A stretch of 15,318 nucleotides of DNA from Methylomonas sp. (lineage in GTDB: Bacteria; Pseudomonadota; Gammaproteobacteria; Methylococcales; Methylomonadaceae), in NCBI GenBank assembly GCA_026988195.1, contig JALSLS010000269.1:1-15318 (forward strand), read 5' to 3'. Under the pieces are notes generated by a model, which was not told where the DNA came from, did no database searches, and was given only the letters and a program-made list of their open reading frames with translations. The translations under genes and the position numbers were made by a program. Each line of letters begins with the position of its first letter. The stretch's first letter is position 1. Of the stretch, positions 8,016-14,901 are shown piece by piece.

Positions 8016-10393
8016 CAGTTGTCCTTTACTGGGTTAACAAAGAAGGTTAATAATTCAGGTGCTAAACAGCTATTTTGGTTGCACGCTTGTAGGTTTAAAT
8101 TAATTTTAAGTGTTTCTTGGTTTAATTTAGAATTGGGGATAAGCGTGGCTGTGATTGTAAACTCGCCTTGGTAAAGTGCTAGGGATTGCTTGTCAAAATT
8201 AGTTTTTACCAATTTAGCTGGTGGATAATTAATATCGCTTAATTGCCAGTGTTGTTTATTAATAGTGTCGATGGTTGTGGCGATCAATTGTTTTTGTAAA
8301 GGGACATGAGCATTGATATGCCAGTTTGGCTGGGTTTTAAAATGGATAGTAAGCTGTTGTTGGTGCTTTTTCTGAATACTTGCATCAATCTTGATTGCAC
8401 CTCGGGCAGCATATTGATGTGAACTGATTTCCCCTTTTTTAAGTTCATCTAACTGCGTTAGCATATAGGCATATGCAGCAGGTTGCTGGGTAATATTGCT
8501 GGAAAGGGAGTGTAGTATTTGTGTGGCCTGATCGTTAAAAGATTGTTTACCCGTACGTTTAAATAAACGATTAAAAACACGTACGGCAATGGAATTACCG
8601 GATGGCAGTGCGCCATCATAAGCCTCTTTGGGCTGGGCAAATAATAGAGGGTCTTGGCCCATTCTTAGGGTGCCTGATGTGCTATCCATAAATAAGTTGG
8701 TCATTTCATAGCTTAGTTGTTCGGCCTTTTGTAGATATGAGCGGTCGCTTGTTACATCGTATAAGGTGAGTAAGGCTTCAGAAAAATGAGCATAATCCTC
8801 TTGTTTTGCCATGATAGAGGGTTGATTATCAAGGTTGATTCTCCACAGTAAACCCTCTTTTTCGCGCTGAGAATGCCATAAAGAAAGGGCAGCTGCTTTA
8901 GCTGTGTCGATATATTTAGGTTCATTTAAAATATCGCCCACTTCTGCCAGTGCGGTGATAAACATACTATTCCAGGCAACAATGACCTTATTGTCAGTAA
9001 GAGGATGTGGGCGGGTATTTCTATATTTTTGTAAAGTTTTGATTAAAGGGCTAATACGGTCAATAAATGCATTAAAAGATAGGCCATCTTGAGAGGCTGC
9101 CTGTTGTAATGATTGCGCTAAAAATAAGATATTTTTGCCTTCAAAATTACCGGATTCAGTTAGACCAAAAAGGTTGATTATCAGTTTGGCATCATCGGCA
9201 TTTAATAGCTGTTGAATTTCTTTTATGCTCCAAACAAAAAAGCTGCCTTCTTCACCTTCACTGTCGGCATCCGTTGCCGAATAAAATAGCCCTTGGGGGC
9301 TGCTCATTTCAGAAATAACGTAGTCCAGTGTTTGTTTTGCTATCAGTGCATAGCTGGGGTCTTGAGTTAAGCGATAGGCTTGGGCATAGACTCTGGCAAG
9401 GTAGGCCTGATTGTAAAGCATCTTTTCAAAATGCGGCACTAGCCATTTATCATCGGTTGAATAACGATGGAAACCCCCACCAATTTGATCGTAAATCCCT
9501 CCCTCAGCCATCGCTGATAAGGTGATTTCAAGTACTTTTCTTATTTGAAGGTCATTATTTCTTTCGGCAATTTGCAGCAGTAATAATAAAGAGGGTTCAT
9601 TTGGAAATTTGGGTGCAGCACTAAAACCCCCATTTTTATTATCATAGCGAGTCAATAGGCTTTGTATGGCGGATTGTACCGTTGTTTGTTCCAGAGATGT
9701 GACGGAGTGTTTTGTGGTGCTTTCCCTTTTTACAGCGTCTGCTAGGCGGTTAGCCGAGGCGAGTATAGATTGATGGCGTTCAACCCAGGCAGTCTTTACT
9801 TGTTGTAATAATTGGATAAAATCAGCTTTAGGGTAATAAGTTCCACCAAAAAAAGGTTTTCCTTCATCGGTGATAAAGGATGACATCGGCCAGCCTCCGC
9901 GTCCCGTCAGAAGAGTAACCGCTGTCATATAGGTCGCATCTATATCTGGGTGTTGTTCTCTGTCCACCTTTATTGAAATGAAATGTTCATTCAGTATTTT
10001 TGCGACTTCAATGTTTTCAAAGCTTTCTTCTTCCATTACATGACACCAGTGACAAGTTGCATAGCCAATAGAGAGAAAAATAGGCTTGTTTTCTCGTTTT
10101 GCTGTTGCAAAGGCTTCTGTTCCCCAAGGGAACCAATTAACGGGGTTGTGGGCATGTTGAATAAGGTAAGGCGAGTCCGTTAATATCAGGCGGTTGGTAT
10201 AGCTGGGGTGATTGAGGGTGAAATGATGAGTTCTGGCTTTATAGTCAACGCCCTTTGATTTTAGTGCCGAGGTAAGCTGTTGTTGCAGTTTAGCAGGATA
10301 AGAGACTTGATATTTTTCAGTTTGGGAAAAAGCCATAGTAGTGTTGAGTAGACAAAAAATAATAAACAGGGTGTGGTGGGGCATTTGAAACAT
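8015..10393 (-). CDS. Exported DUF255/YyaL-type thioredoxin-fold protein with C-terminal DsbD-alpha-like domain
   Basis: A 792-residue protein. Residues 1-23 look like a signal peptide (hydrophobic TLFIIFCLLNTTMAFS). Residues about 67-180 are the DUF255 (SSP411/YyaL) thioredoxin-like domain, with NRLILTDSPYL, HNPVNWFPWG and the CHWCHVM motif (Cys114, Cys117). The following (alpha/alpha)-barrel-like part has GGFSAAPKFPNEP, GGIYDQIGGGFHRYSTD, VPHFEKMLYNQA and FYSATDADSEGEEG, as in the family. Family members are usually about 600-700 residues and cytosolic. Here about 120 extra C-terminal residues (from about 665) resemble the DsbD N-terminal domain and end in ACNQNSCLAPE (Cys771, Cys776). Two redox pairs and export suggest an extracytoplasmic thiol-disulfide role, perhaps for the coupled FG-GAP protein (inference). 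The next ATG at 10384 is an alternative start; no clear Shine-Dalgarno is seen for either. Confidence 0.92.
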   Translation of the reverse strand: MFQMPHHTLFIIFCLLNTTMAFSQTEKYQVSYPAKLQQQLTSALKSKGVDYKARTHHFTLNHPSYTNRLILTDSPYLIQHAHNPVNWFPWGTEAFATAKRENKPIFLSIGYATCHWCHVMEEESFENIEVAKILNEHFISIKVDREQHPDIDATYMTAVTLLTGRGGWPMSSFITDEGKPFFGGTYYPKADFIQLLQQVKTAWVERHQSILASANRLADAVKRESTTKHSVTSLEQTTVQSAIQSLLTRYDNKNGGFSAAPKFPNEPSLLLLLQIAERNNDLQIRKVLEITLSAMAEGGIYDQIGGGFHRYSTDDKWLVPHFEKMLYNQAYLARVYAQAYRLTQDPSYALIAKQTLDYVISEMSSPQGLFYSATDADSEGEEGSFFVWSIKEIQQLLNADDAKLIINLFGLTESGNFEGKNILFLAQSLQQAASQDGLSFNAFIDRISPLIKTLQKYRNTRPHPLTDNKVIVAWNSMFITALAEVGDILNEPKYIDTAKAAALSLWHSQREKEGLLWRINLDNQPSIMAKQEDYAHFSEALLTLYDVTSDRSYLQKAEQLSYEMTNLFMDSTSGTLRMGQDPLLFAQPKEAYDGALPSGNSIAVRVFNRLFKRTGKQSFNDQATQILHSLSSNITQQPAAYAYMLTQLDELKKGEISSHQYAARGAIKIDASIQKKHQQQLTIHFKTQPNWHINAHVPLQKQLIATTIDTINKQHWQLSDINYPPAKLVKTNFDKQSLALYQGEFTITATLIPNSKLNQETLKINLNLQACNQNSCLAPELLTFFVNPVKDN

Positions 10394-10569
10394 AGGGTTG
10401 TTGCTTGGGCTGGTATTTGATATTTAAGAAGGGTAAAGAGTTTATCATTTTGGATCAACTATAATTTAATAGGAAAATTATTTTGCATGAGGGTAGCTAT
10501 CAATCAAAACACCTTTTAAATGATCTATTTCTACAATAGGCTGCCCAAGAACTTATCAAAATATAAACT

Positions 10570-10607
10570 GTAGGGCGGACAATCTTTTCTGCCCACCCTA
10601 CTTTTTT
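10570..10607. repeat. REP-like hairpin followed by a T-run
   Basis: GTAGGGCGGACA (10570-10581) pairs imperfectly with TGCCCACCCTAC (10590-10601) around a TC-rich loop, followed by TTTTTT (10602-10607). The GTAGGGYGG...CCCTAC form is a common intergenic REP style. The T-run also gives it plus-strand terminator geometry, but no plus-strand gene ends nearby. The rest of 10394-10711 shows no gene. An AT-rich stretch near 10455-10490 may hold the promoter of the minus-strand DUF255 operon, but I cannot define it. Confidence 0.5.
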
Positions 10608-10711
10608 GCATGAAGATGAGTCCCGTTTTAAGTGGTGTCTTAAAATTAAGTTGCTGTAATAGTTTTTTATGCTGAGTGGATGCTGGTAGACTTGAGTGCG
10701 CATTTAATTTT

Positions 10712-10873
10712 AGGAACGTGTATGGAATAACTTCCCGAAATTATAACGTAGGATTTTTGTTTCAGGTGAAATGATCTCATGAGGCGCATAGCAAGCTACG
10801 CAACGAATGAGATCATTCCATCTGGAGCAAAAAGACAAGTTAGAAATCGGGAAGTTATTTCATGCACGTTCCT
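10712..10873. repeat. Foldback element, copy 2, with conserved apical core
   Basis: The outer arms 10712-10738 and 10847-10873 match as reverse complements at 25 of 27 positions; they begin AGGAACGTG and end CACGTTCCT. Middle arms 10751-10780 and 10807-10836 match at 24 of 30 positions without gaps, and four of the six differences are transitions that leave G-T wobbles. The 26-nt apex (10781-10806) contains AGGCGCATAGCAAGCTACG (10782-10800), identical to copy 1. It also shares AATTATAA, GATTTTTGT, GCAAAAA and GTTAGAAA blocks with copy 1 in matching positions, although the outer arms are unrelated. It ends about 50 bp upstream of the yrfG-like gene. Confidence 0.85.
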
Positions 10874-10925
10874 TAGTAAGCATTATAAGCGTACTATTTT
10901 ATAACCCTTTAAATAACAGACTGAA

Positions 10926-11579
10926 ATGCTAGAGTGGAAAAACATTGATACCATCTTATTAGATATGGATGGCACTTTACTGGACTTAAATTTTGATAAT
11001 CATTTTTGGCTGGAATTTGTGCCTAGGCGCTATGCACAAAAAAATGGCTTGACTATAGAGCAGGCAAAGTTACAACTGGTTCCTCAATTTAAAGAGATGG
11101 AAGGCAAAATTGAGTGGTATTGTCTTGATTATTGGAGTAAAACTTTAAAGCTTGATATAGCGGGTTTAAAAGCTGAAATAGCGGGGTTGATTGCTGTTTT
11201 ACCTCATGTCACTGAGTTTTTAACAGCAATTCAACAATCACCTAAGCAACTTATTCTAGTGACAAATGCACACAGAGACAGTCTTGATTTAAAAATGGAG
11301 GAAACTTGTTTATCACCTTTTTTTGATCAAATCATTAGTTCTCATGATTACGGTGCGCCAAAAGAGGCGCAATCATTTTGGACTCAGCTTTATAAACACC
11401 AGCCATTTGATAAACAAAGAACTTTGCTGGTTGATGACAGCTTAGCCGTTTTAAAGTCAGCTAAACTTTATGGCATAAAGTATTTAATTTCAATTAGCAA
11501 GCCGGACTCTCAATTGGCTAAACGAGAGATTATCGGGTTTCCAGCTATTGAGGACTTTCGGTCGTTGATGCAGCTTTAA
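10926..11579 (+). CDS. yrfG: HAD-family nucleotidase, GMP/IMP 5'-nucleotidase type (YrfG-like)
   Basis: A cytosolic HAD phosphatase of 217 residues, close to the roughly 222 of E. coli YrfG. Motif I is LLDMDGTLLDL with nucleophile Asp13 and acid/base Asp15. Motif II is LVTNAH with Thr113. Motif III is Lys146 in APKEAQ, and motif IV is LLVDDS with Asp170 and Asp171. The cap region FDNHFWLEFVP and IEWYCLDYWS matches the YrfG subfamily as I remember it, which dephosphorylates purine nucleoside monophosphates. The start follows a weak ribosome site, and the upstream sequence is foldback copy 2. Its 3' end overlaps the 3' end of the convergent rhlB gene by 35 bp. Substrate specificity is by family resemblance only. 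Confidence 0.88.
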   Translation: MLEWKNIDTILLDMDGTLLDLNFDNHFWLEFVPRRYAQKNGLTIEQAKLQLVPQFKEMEGKIEWYCLDYWSKTLKLDIAGLKAEIAGLIAVLPHVTEFLTAIQQSPKQLILVTNAHRDSLDLKMEETCLSPFFDQIISSHDYGAPKEAQSFWTQLYKHQPFDKQRTLLVDDSLAVLKSAKLYGIKYLISISKPDSQLAKREIIGFPAIEDFRSLMQL

Positions 11580-12897
11580 CTGTTGATGGATTAGTATCTA
11601 CAGCTTTTTTAATGGCTGGTTGATTAAACTGTTTTTTATCTCTCGGCTTATACGGCTTTCTATTGGCTGATTGTGGTTTTTTACCTTGATAAGTACTTTG
11701 GCGAGGGGCTCTTTTTGCTGGTGGATTAATCTCAGTTTCTAAAAGCTCGTCAGTAATTGTACTAACAAGTATTTTATCGCCAATATAGTCTTCTATATCA
11801 GGCATAGAGTAAGCATAGTCTTCACAAATAAAACTAAAAGCAACGCCAGTAGTACCAAAACGTGCTGTTCGGCCTATTCGATGTACATAATCCGCTGCAT
11901 CTTGAGGTAAATCATAATTAATCACATGGGAAACAGCTGCAATATGTAAGCCTCTGGCTGCCACATCTGTTGCGATCATTAGGTTGACTCTATTTTCTTG
12001 AAAGTCATTTAATAGCCGTTGACGTTTATCTTGAGGGACGTCACCACTTAAAACAGCAACCTTATGCCCATTAGCAACTAGATAGCCTTCTAATTGCTCT
12101 GCACATCGTTTAGTATTTACAAAAACAATAGCTCTTTCTGGCTGGTGTTTCTTTAATAGCCCGAGAAGTAATGGGATTTTCTGGTCATTGGCTGGACAAA
12201 ATGCACTTTGGGTTATTGCTTTTGAAGTCACCTCTTCTTGCTCTATTTTGACAAGCTCAGGGTTATTCATATGTTCATAAGCAAGTTCAGTTACTTTATA
12301 AGATAAAGTCGCTGAGAAAAGTAAATTTAAGCGCTTTTCAGGCTCTGGCATTTGCCTTAACAAGTATCGAATATCTTTTATAAAACCCAAATCAAACATT
12401 CTGTCAGCTTCATCCATCACAGTGACTTGAATATTATTTAGATTAAGTATGTTTTGTCGTTGAAAATCAATGACTCGCCCAGGCGTACCAATGACTATAT
12501 CAACATCGCCCTTAAGTGAGTCTTGCTGTTTTTTGTAGTCTGTGCCGCCGTATATTAAGGCATATTTAAATTTAAGTAGCTTGCCGAGCAATAATGCATC
12601 TTTATGTATTTGGATGGCTAATTCACGGGTAGGGGCAAGGATTAGCGCCCTAGGGTTTTTTATGGTTTCACTTTCATCATTTATTAAATGTTGAAAAGTA
12701 GCTAATAAAAAAGCGGCTGTTTTCCCCGTCCCTGTTTGAGCTTGCCCGGCAATATCTTTGCCTCGCAAGGAAAGCGGTAAAGTTTTATCTTGGATGGGGG
12801 TGCAATCAATATATCCAGCTTGGTTTAAACTTTTGATAATAGAGTCAGATAGCTCTAGATTACTAAATCGTGTTTTTGTTAGATGCGTTTTATTCAT
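11545..12897 (-). CDS. rhlB: DEAD-box ATP-dependent RNA helicase RhlB
   Basis: A protein of 450 residues starting at the ATG at 12897 (MNKTHLTKTRFSNLELSDSI). This start is chosen over the one at 12945 because it aligns with the E. coli RhlB N-terminus (MSKTHLTEQKFSDF) and leaves the trxA promoter region free. The DEAD-box motifs appear in order: Q motif CTPIQ, motif I AQTGTGKT, Ia PTRELA, GG, Ib TPGRVID, II DEADRM, III SAT, IV AIVFVNTK, V ATDVAARGLH and VI HRIGRTAR. The last 50 or so residues are basic and low-complexity (PRQSTYQGKKPQ, KPYKPRDKKQF), as expected for an RNA-binding tail. RhlB unwinds RNA in the RNase E degradosome in enterobacteria. Divergence from trxA-rho is the standard gammaproteobacterial arrangement. 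Confidence 0.95.
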   Translation of the reverse strand: MNKTHLTKTRFSNLELSDSIIKSLNQAGYIDCTPIQDKTLPLSLRGKDIAGQAQTGTGKTAAFLLATFQHLINDESETIKNPRALILAPTRELAIQIHKDALLLGKLLKFKYALIYGGTDYKKQQDSLKGDVDIVIGTPGRVIDFQRQNILNLNNIQVTVMDEADRMFDLGFIKDIRYLLRQMPEPEKRLNLLFSATLSYKVTELAYEHMNNPELVKIEQEEVTSKAITQSAFCPANDQKIPLLLGLLKKHQPERAIVFVNTKRCAEQLEGYLVANGHKVAVLSGDVPQDKRQRLLNDFQENRVNLMIATDVAARGLHIAAVSHVINYDLPQDAADYVHRIGRTARFGTTGVAFSFICEDYAYSMPDIEDYIGDKILVSTITDELLETEINPPAKRAPRQSTYQGKKPQSANRKPYKPRDKKQFNQPAIKKAVDTNPSTVKAASTTESPQ

Positions 12898-12933
12898 AAG
12901 GTATAGGATAACGTAAAAATGCATTTGTCTGAA

Positions 12934-12960
12934 ATTGATTGACAACTTATTACAATCAAT
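12934..12960. promoter_or_regulatory. Inverted repeat over the trxA -35 region
   Basis: ATTGATTG (12934-12941) and CAATCAAT (12953-12960) are perfect inverted repeats separated by 11 bp. The left arm runs into the -35 box and the right arm ends in the spacer before the -10 box. In the rhlB-trxA divergent region this is well placed for a dimeric regulator. No known regulator can be named. Confidence 0.4.
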
Positions 12961-12968
12961 TCTATAGT
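12939..12968 (+). promoter_or_regulatory. Sigma70-type promoter of trxA
   Basis: TTGACA (12939-12944, perfect -35) and TATAGT (12963-12968, -10 with five of six matches) are separated by 18 bp. Transcription would begin around 12975, giving a leader of about 20 nt before the ribosome site. Confidence 0.75.
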
Positions 12969-12984
12969 TAGCCTTTAAAAATTT

Positions 12985-12990
12985 AGGAGA
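12985..12990 (+). promoter_or_regulatory. Ribosome binding site fixing the GTG start of trxA
   Basis: AGGAGA lies 5 nt before GTG at 12996-12998. The spacing and strength make GTG the start codon, and the resulting N-terminus MSDSVLHVTD fits thioredoxin 1. Confidence 0.85.
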
Positions 12991-12995
12991 ATAAC

Positions 12996-13322
12996 GTGAG
13001 TGACTCTGTCCTTCATGTAACGGATGCTGATTTTAATGAAGCAGTTGTTAAGTCAGAAAAACCGGTATTAGTCGATTATTGGGCTGAATGGTGTGGCCCA
13101 TGTAAAATGATTGCCCCTGTACTTGATGAAATTGCTACTGAATATGCTGGAAAGCTAACAGTTGCTAAGTTAAACATTGATGACAACCCTGCAACACCTC
13201 AACATTATGGTGTGCGTGGCATTCCAACTTTAATGATTTTTAAAGGTGGTGAGATTGAAGCAACTAAAGTAGGCGCTTTAACTAAATCTCAACTGTCTGA
13301 TTTTATTGATAATAATATCTGA
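12996..13322 (+). CDS. trxA: Thioredoxin 1
   Basis: A 108-residue cytosolic thioredoxin, the usual length. The active site is WCGPCK with Cys33 and Cys36, and the cis-proline is Pro77 in GIPTLM. The buried Asp of VDYWAEW is present. It reduces protein disulfides and supplies electrons to ribonucleotide reductase and to DsbD, and is itself reduced by thioredoxin reductase. The start is GTG. It has its own promoter and terminator, so it is probably transcribed alone, although readthrough into rho is possible. If the exported DUF255/DsbD-alpha protein needs reducing power, thioredoxin through a membrane DsbD would be the general route, but nothing here links them directly. Confidence 0.97.
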   Translation: MSDSVLHVTDADFNEAVVKSEKPVLVDYWAEWCGPCKMIAPVLDEIATEYAGKLTVAKLNIDDNPATPQHYGVRGIPTLMIFKGGEIEATKVGALTKSQLSDFIDNNI

Positions 13323-13332
13323 AATTTGCACT

Positions 13333-13369
13333 AAAAATGTAGAGGCTAGAAAAAAACCTCTTCATTTTT
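13333..13369 (+). terminator. Intrinsic terminator of trxA
   Basis: AAAAATG-T-AGAGG (13333-13345) pairs with CCTCT-T-CATTTTT (13357-13369) with one internal T-T mismatch and an 11-nt A-rich loop. The 3' arm ends in a T-run. It lies 10 bp after the trxA stop codon. Confidence 0.85.
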
Positions 13370-13377
13370 AATGATTT

Positions 13378-13420
13378 TATTAGCTAGGAGCATAAAACAT
13401 TTGCACGCTCCTAGCTAATA
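13378..13420. repeat. Perfect 14-bp inverted repeat overlapping the rho promoter
   Basis: TATTAGCTAGGAGC (13378-13391) and GCTCCTAGCTAATA (13407-13420) are exact complements with a 15-nt loop. The right arm fills most of the spacer between the candidate rho -35 and -10 boxes. It could be an operator, a second trxA 3' hairpin or a short mobile palindrome. Confidence 0.7.
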
Positions 13421-13429
13421 GTCTATACT
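13401..13429 (+). promoter_or_regulatory. Candidate rho promoter
   Basis: TTGCAC (13401-13406) and TATACT (13424-13429) are separated by exactly 17 bp. The -10 has five of six consensus matches; the -35 keeps only TTG well. It would give a leader of roughly 108 nt before the rho ATG. Confidence 0.5.
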
Positions 13430-13435
13430 TCTAAG

Positions 13436-13543
13436 TATGCTCATCTCAGAGCTTCTAAATACAACATTAGATTTTCCTCCCCAACATTATCTTATTTTTT
13501 GACGGCTATTGCCGCCTAGCATTTCTTTAAATCCTCATAATAT
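13436..13543 (+). promoter_or_regulatory. rho mRNA leader, pyrimidine-rich
   Basis: The leader has C/T-rich stretches (TTTTCCTCCCC near 13472-13482) and a small hairpin CGGC-TATT-GCCG near 13503-13514. It has no clear Shine-Dalgarno before the ATG at 13544. In E. coli, rho is autoregulated by Rho-dependent attenuation in its leader, which needs a C-rich unstructured RNA. A similar role here is inferred from composition only. Confidence 0.35.
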
Positions 13544-14800
13544 ATGAATCTGTCCGAATTAAAACTGAAACAAATTGGTGAAATTGTAGCTATTGCTGAA
13601 TCTCTTGGTATTGAAAATATAGCAAGAGCCCGAAAACAGGAAGTTATATACGCTATCCTAAAAAAACAGTCGAAAAGCGGCGAAGATATTTTTGGTGATG
13701 GTGTATTAGAGATTTTACAAGATGGCTTTGGTTTCTTAAGATCCCCGGGTTGTTCTTACCTAGCTGGCCCTGATGATATTTATGTTTCTCCTAGTCAAAT
13801 TAGGCGCTTTAGCTTACGTACTGGAGATACTATCAGTGGGAAAATAAGGCCTCCAAAAGATAATGAGCGTTATTTTGCAATGCTCAAAGTTGAAAAGATA
13901 AATTTTGAAGCCCCCGAAAATACAAAAGATAAAATCCTGTTCTCAAACCTAACCCCTCTCTTTGCTAATAAACGATTTACCCTTGAACAAGGCAATGGGA
14001 CTAGTGAAGATCTGACGGGTAGAGTTATTGATTTAATTGCCCCCATTGGTAAGGGGCAGCGAGGGTTAATTGTTTCACCTCCTAAAGCAGGTAAAACAAT
14101 GATTCTGCAAAGTTTGGCTCACGCCATTGCAGAAAACAACCCTGAATGTTATCTAATCGTCCTACTAATTGATGAGCGCCCTGAAGAAGTGACCGAGATG
14201 GAGCGCTGTGTGCGTGGCGAGGTAGTTTCAAGTACTTTTGATGAGCCAGCAACTAGACATGTTCAGGTTGCAGATATGGTGATCGAAAAAGCGCGTAGAT
14301 TAGTTGAGCATAAACACGATGTAGTTATTTTGTTAGACTCTTTGACTCGTTTGGCAAGAGCTTACAATATGGTTACCCCTTCATCAGGGAAAATTTTATC
14401 AGGTGGTGTTGATGCTAATGCCTTAGAAAAACCTAAACGTTTTTTTGGTGCGGCAAGAAATATCGAAGAAGGCGGCAGTTTGACTATTATAGCTACTGCG
14501 CTTGTTGATACTGGCTCTAGAATGGATGAGGTTATCTACGAAGAATTCAAGGGAACAGGTAATATGGAATTACACCTTGAAAGAAAAATTGCTGAGAAAC
14601 GTATTTATCCTGCCATTAATATTAACCGTTCTGGGACACGTAGAGAAGATTACCTCGTTAATCCAGAAGAGTTACAAAAAACTTGGATTTTACGCAAAAT
14701 ATTGCAGCCTATGGATGAGATGTCAGCCTCTGAGTTTGTACTAGGAAAACTGAAAGACTTTAAAACCAATGCAGAGTTTTTTGATTCAATGAAAAGGTAA
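13544..14800 (+). CDS. rho: Transcription termination factor Rho
   Basis: A 418-residue protein, nearly the 419 of E. coli Rho, and collinear with it. Residues 1-47 are the N-terminal helical domain. The primary RNA-binding (cold-shock-like) domain spans about 48-125, with Phe62, Phe64, Arg66 and Tyr80 at the E. coli positions. The ATPase core has Walker A PPKAGKT (179-185, Lys181 and Lys184) and Walker B VVILLDS (Asp265). The Q-loop SGKILSGGVDANAL, the R-loop region around 322-326, and Arg353 and Arg366 are also present. The hexameric helicase ends transcription at untranslated C-rich RNA. The gene follows trxA, as in many gammaproteobacteria, and probably has its own promoter. Nothing in the sequence suggests inactivation. 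Confidence 0.98.
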   Translation: MNLSELKLKQIGEIVAIAESLGIENIARARKQEVIYAILKKQSKSGEDIFGDGVLEILQDGFGFLRSPGCSYLAGPDDIYVSPSQIRRFSLRTGDTISGKIRPPKDNERYFAMLKVEKINFEAPENTKDKILFSNLTPLFANKRFTLEQGNGTSEDLTGRVIDLIAPIGKGQRGLIVSPPKAGKTMILQSLAHAIAENNPECYLIVLLIDERPEEVTEMERCVRGEVVSSTFDEPATRHVQVADMVIEKARRLVEHKHDVVILLDSLTRLARAYNMVTPSSGKILSGGVDANALEKPKRFFGAARNIEEGGSLTIIATALVDTGSRMDEVIYEEFKGTGNMELHLERKIAEKRIYPAININRSGTRREDYLVNPEELQKTWILRKILQPMDEMSASEFVLGKLKDFKTNAEFFDSMKR

Positions 14801-14808
14801 TAAAATCA

Positions 14809-14829
14809 GGTAAAAGGTAAAAGGTAAAA
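14809..14829. repeat. Three tandem GGTAAAA heptamers after rho
   Basis: GGTAAAA occurs three times without interruption, 8 bp after the rho stop codon. The stop context itself (AAAAGGTAA) resembles the same unit, suggesting slippage expansion from the gene end. A function is not evident. TTACCTTT at 14851-14858 could pair with one unit. Confidence 0.8.
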
Positions 14830-14858
14830 GTGCATAGAGCAAATAACCTATTACCTTT

Positions 14859-14890
14859 AGGAACGAGGGTATTATTGAATCCTCGTTCCT
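14859..14890. repeat. Short hairpin sharing its ends with foldback copy 2
   Basis: AGGAACGAGG (14859-14868) and CCTCGTTCCT (14881-14890) form a perfect 10-bp stem with a 12-nt loop. With flanks, the left end TTTAGGAACG and right end CGTTCCTTAG are identical to the ends of the 162-bp element at 10712-10873. It looks like an end-only, internally deleted relative. It lies between rho and yggX. Confidence 0.65.
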
Positions 14891-14901
14891 TAGGTGGCTG
14901 A

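Noticed and set aside
10500..10703. Minus-strand open frame of 67 codons in the gap upstream of the DUF255 gene
   Set aside because: It runs through the REP-like hairpin, lacks a ribosome site and has a composition unlike neighbouring proteins.
1727..10873. Foldback elements as integron attC sites
   Set aside because: There is no integrase, the genes between them are not cassette-like, and the conserved part is the apex rather than the core recombination boxes.
1727..10873. Foldback elements as retron msr-msd or a CRISPR array
   Set aside because: No reverse transcriptase or cas gene is present, and the copies are kilobases apart with no spacer pattern.
13336..13543. A small gene between trxA and rho
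   Set aside because: The interval is filled by the trxA terminator, the palindrome, the candidate promoter and the leader. No frame with a ribosome site was found.
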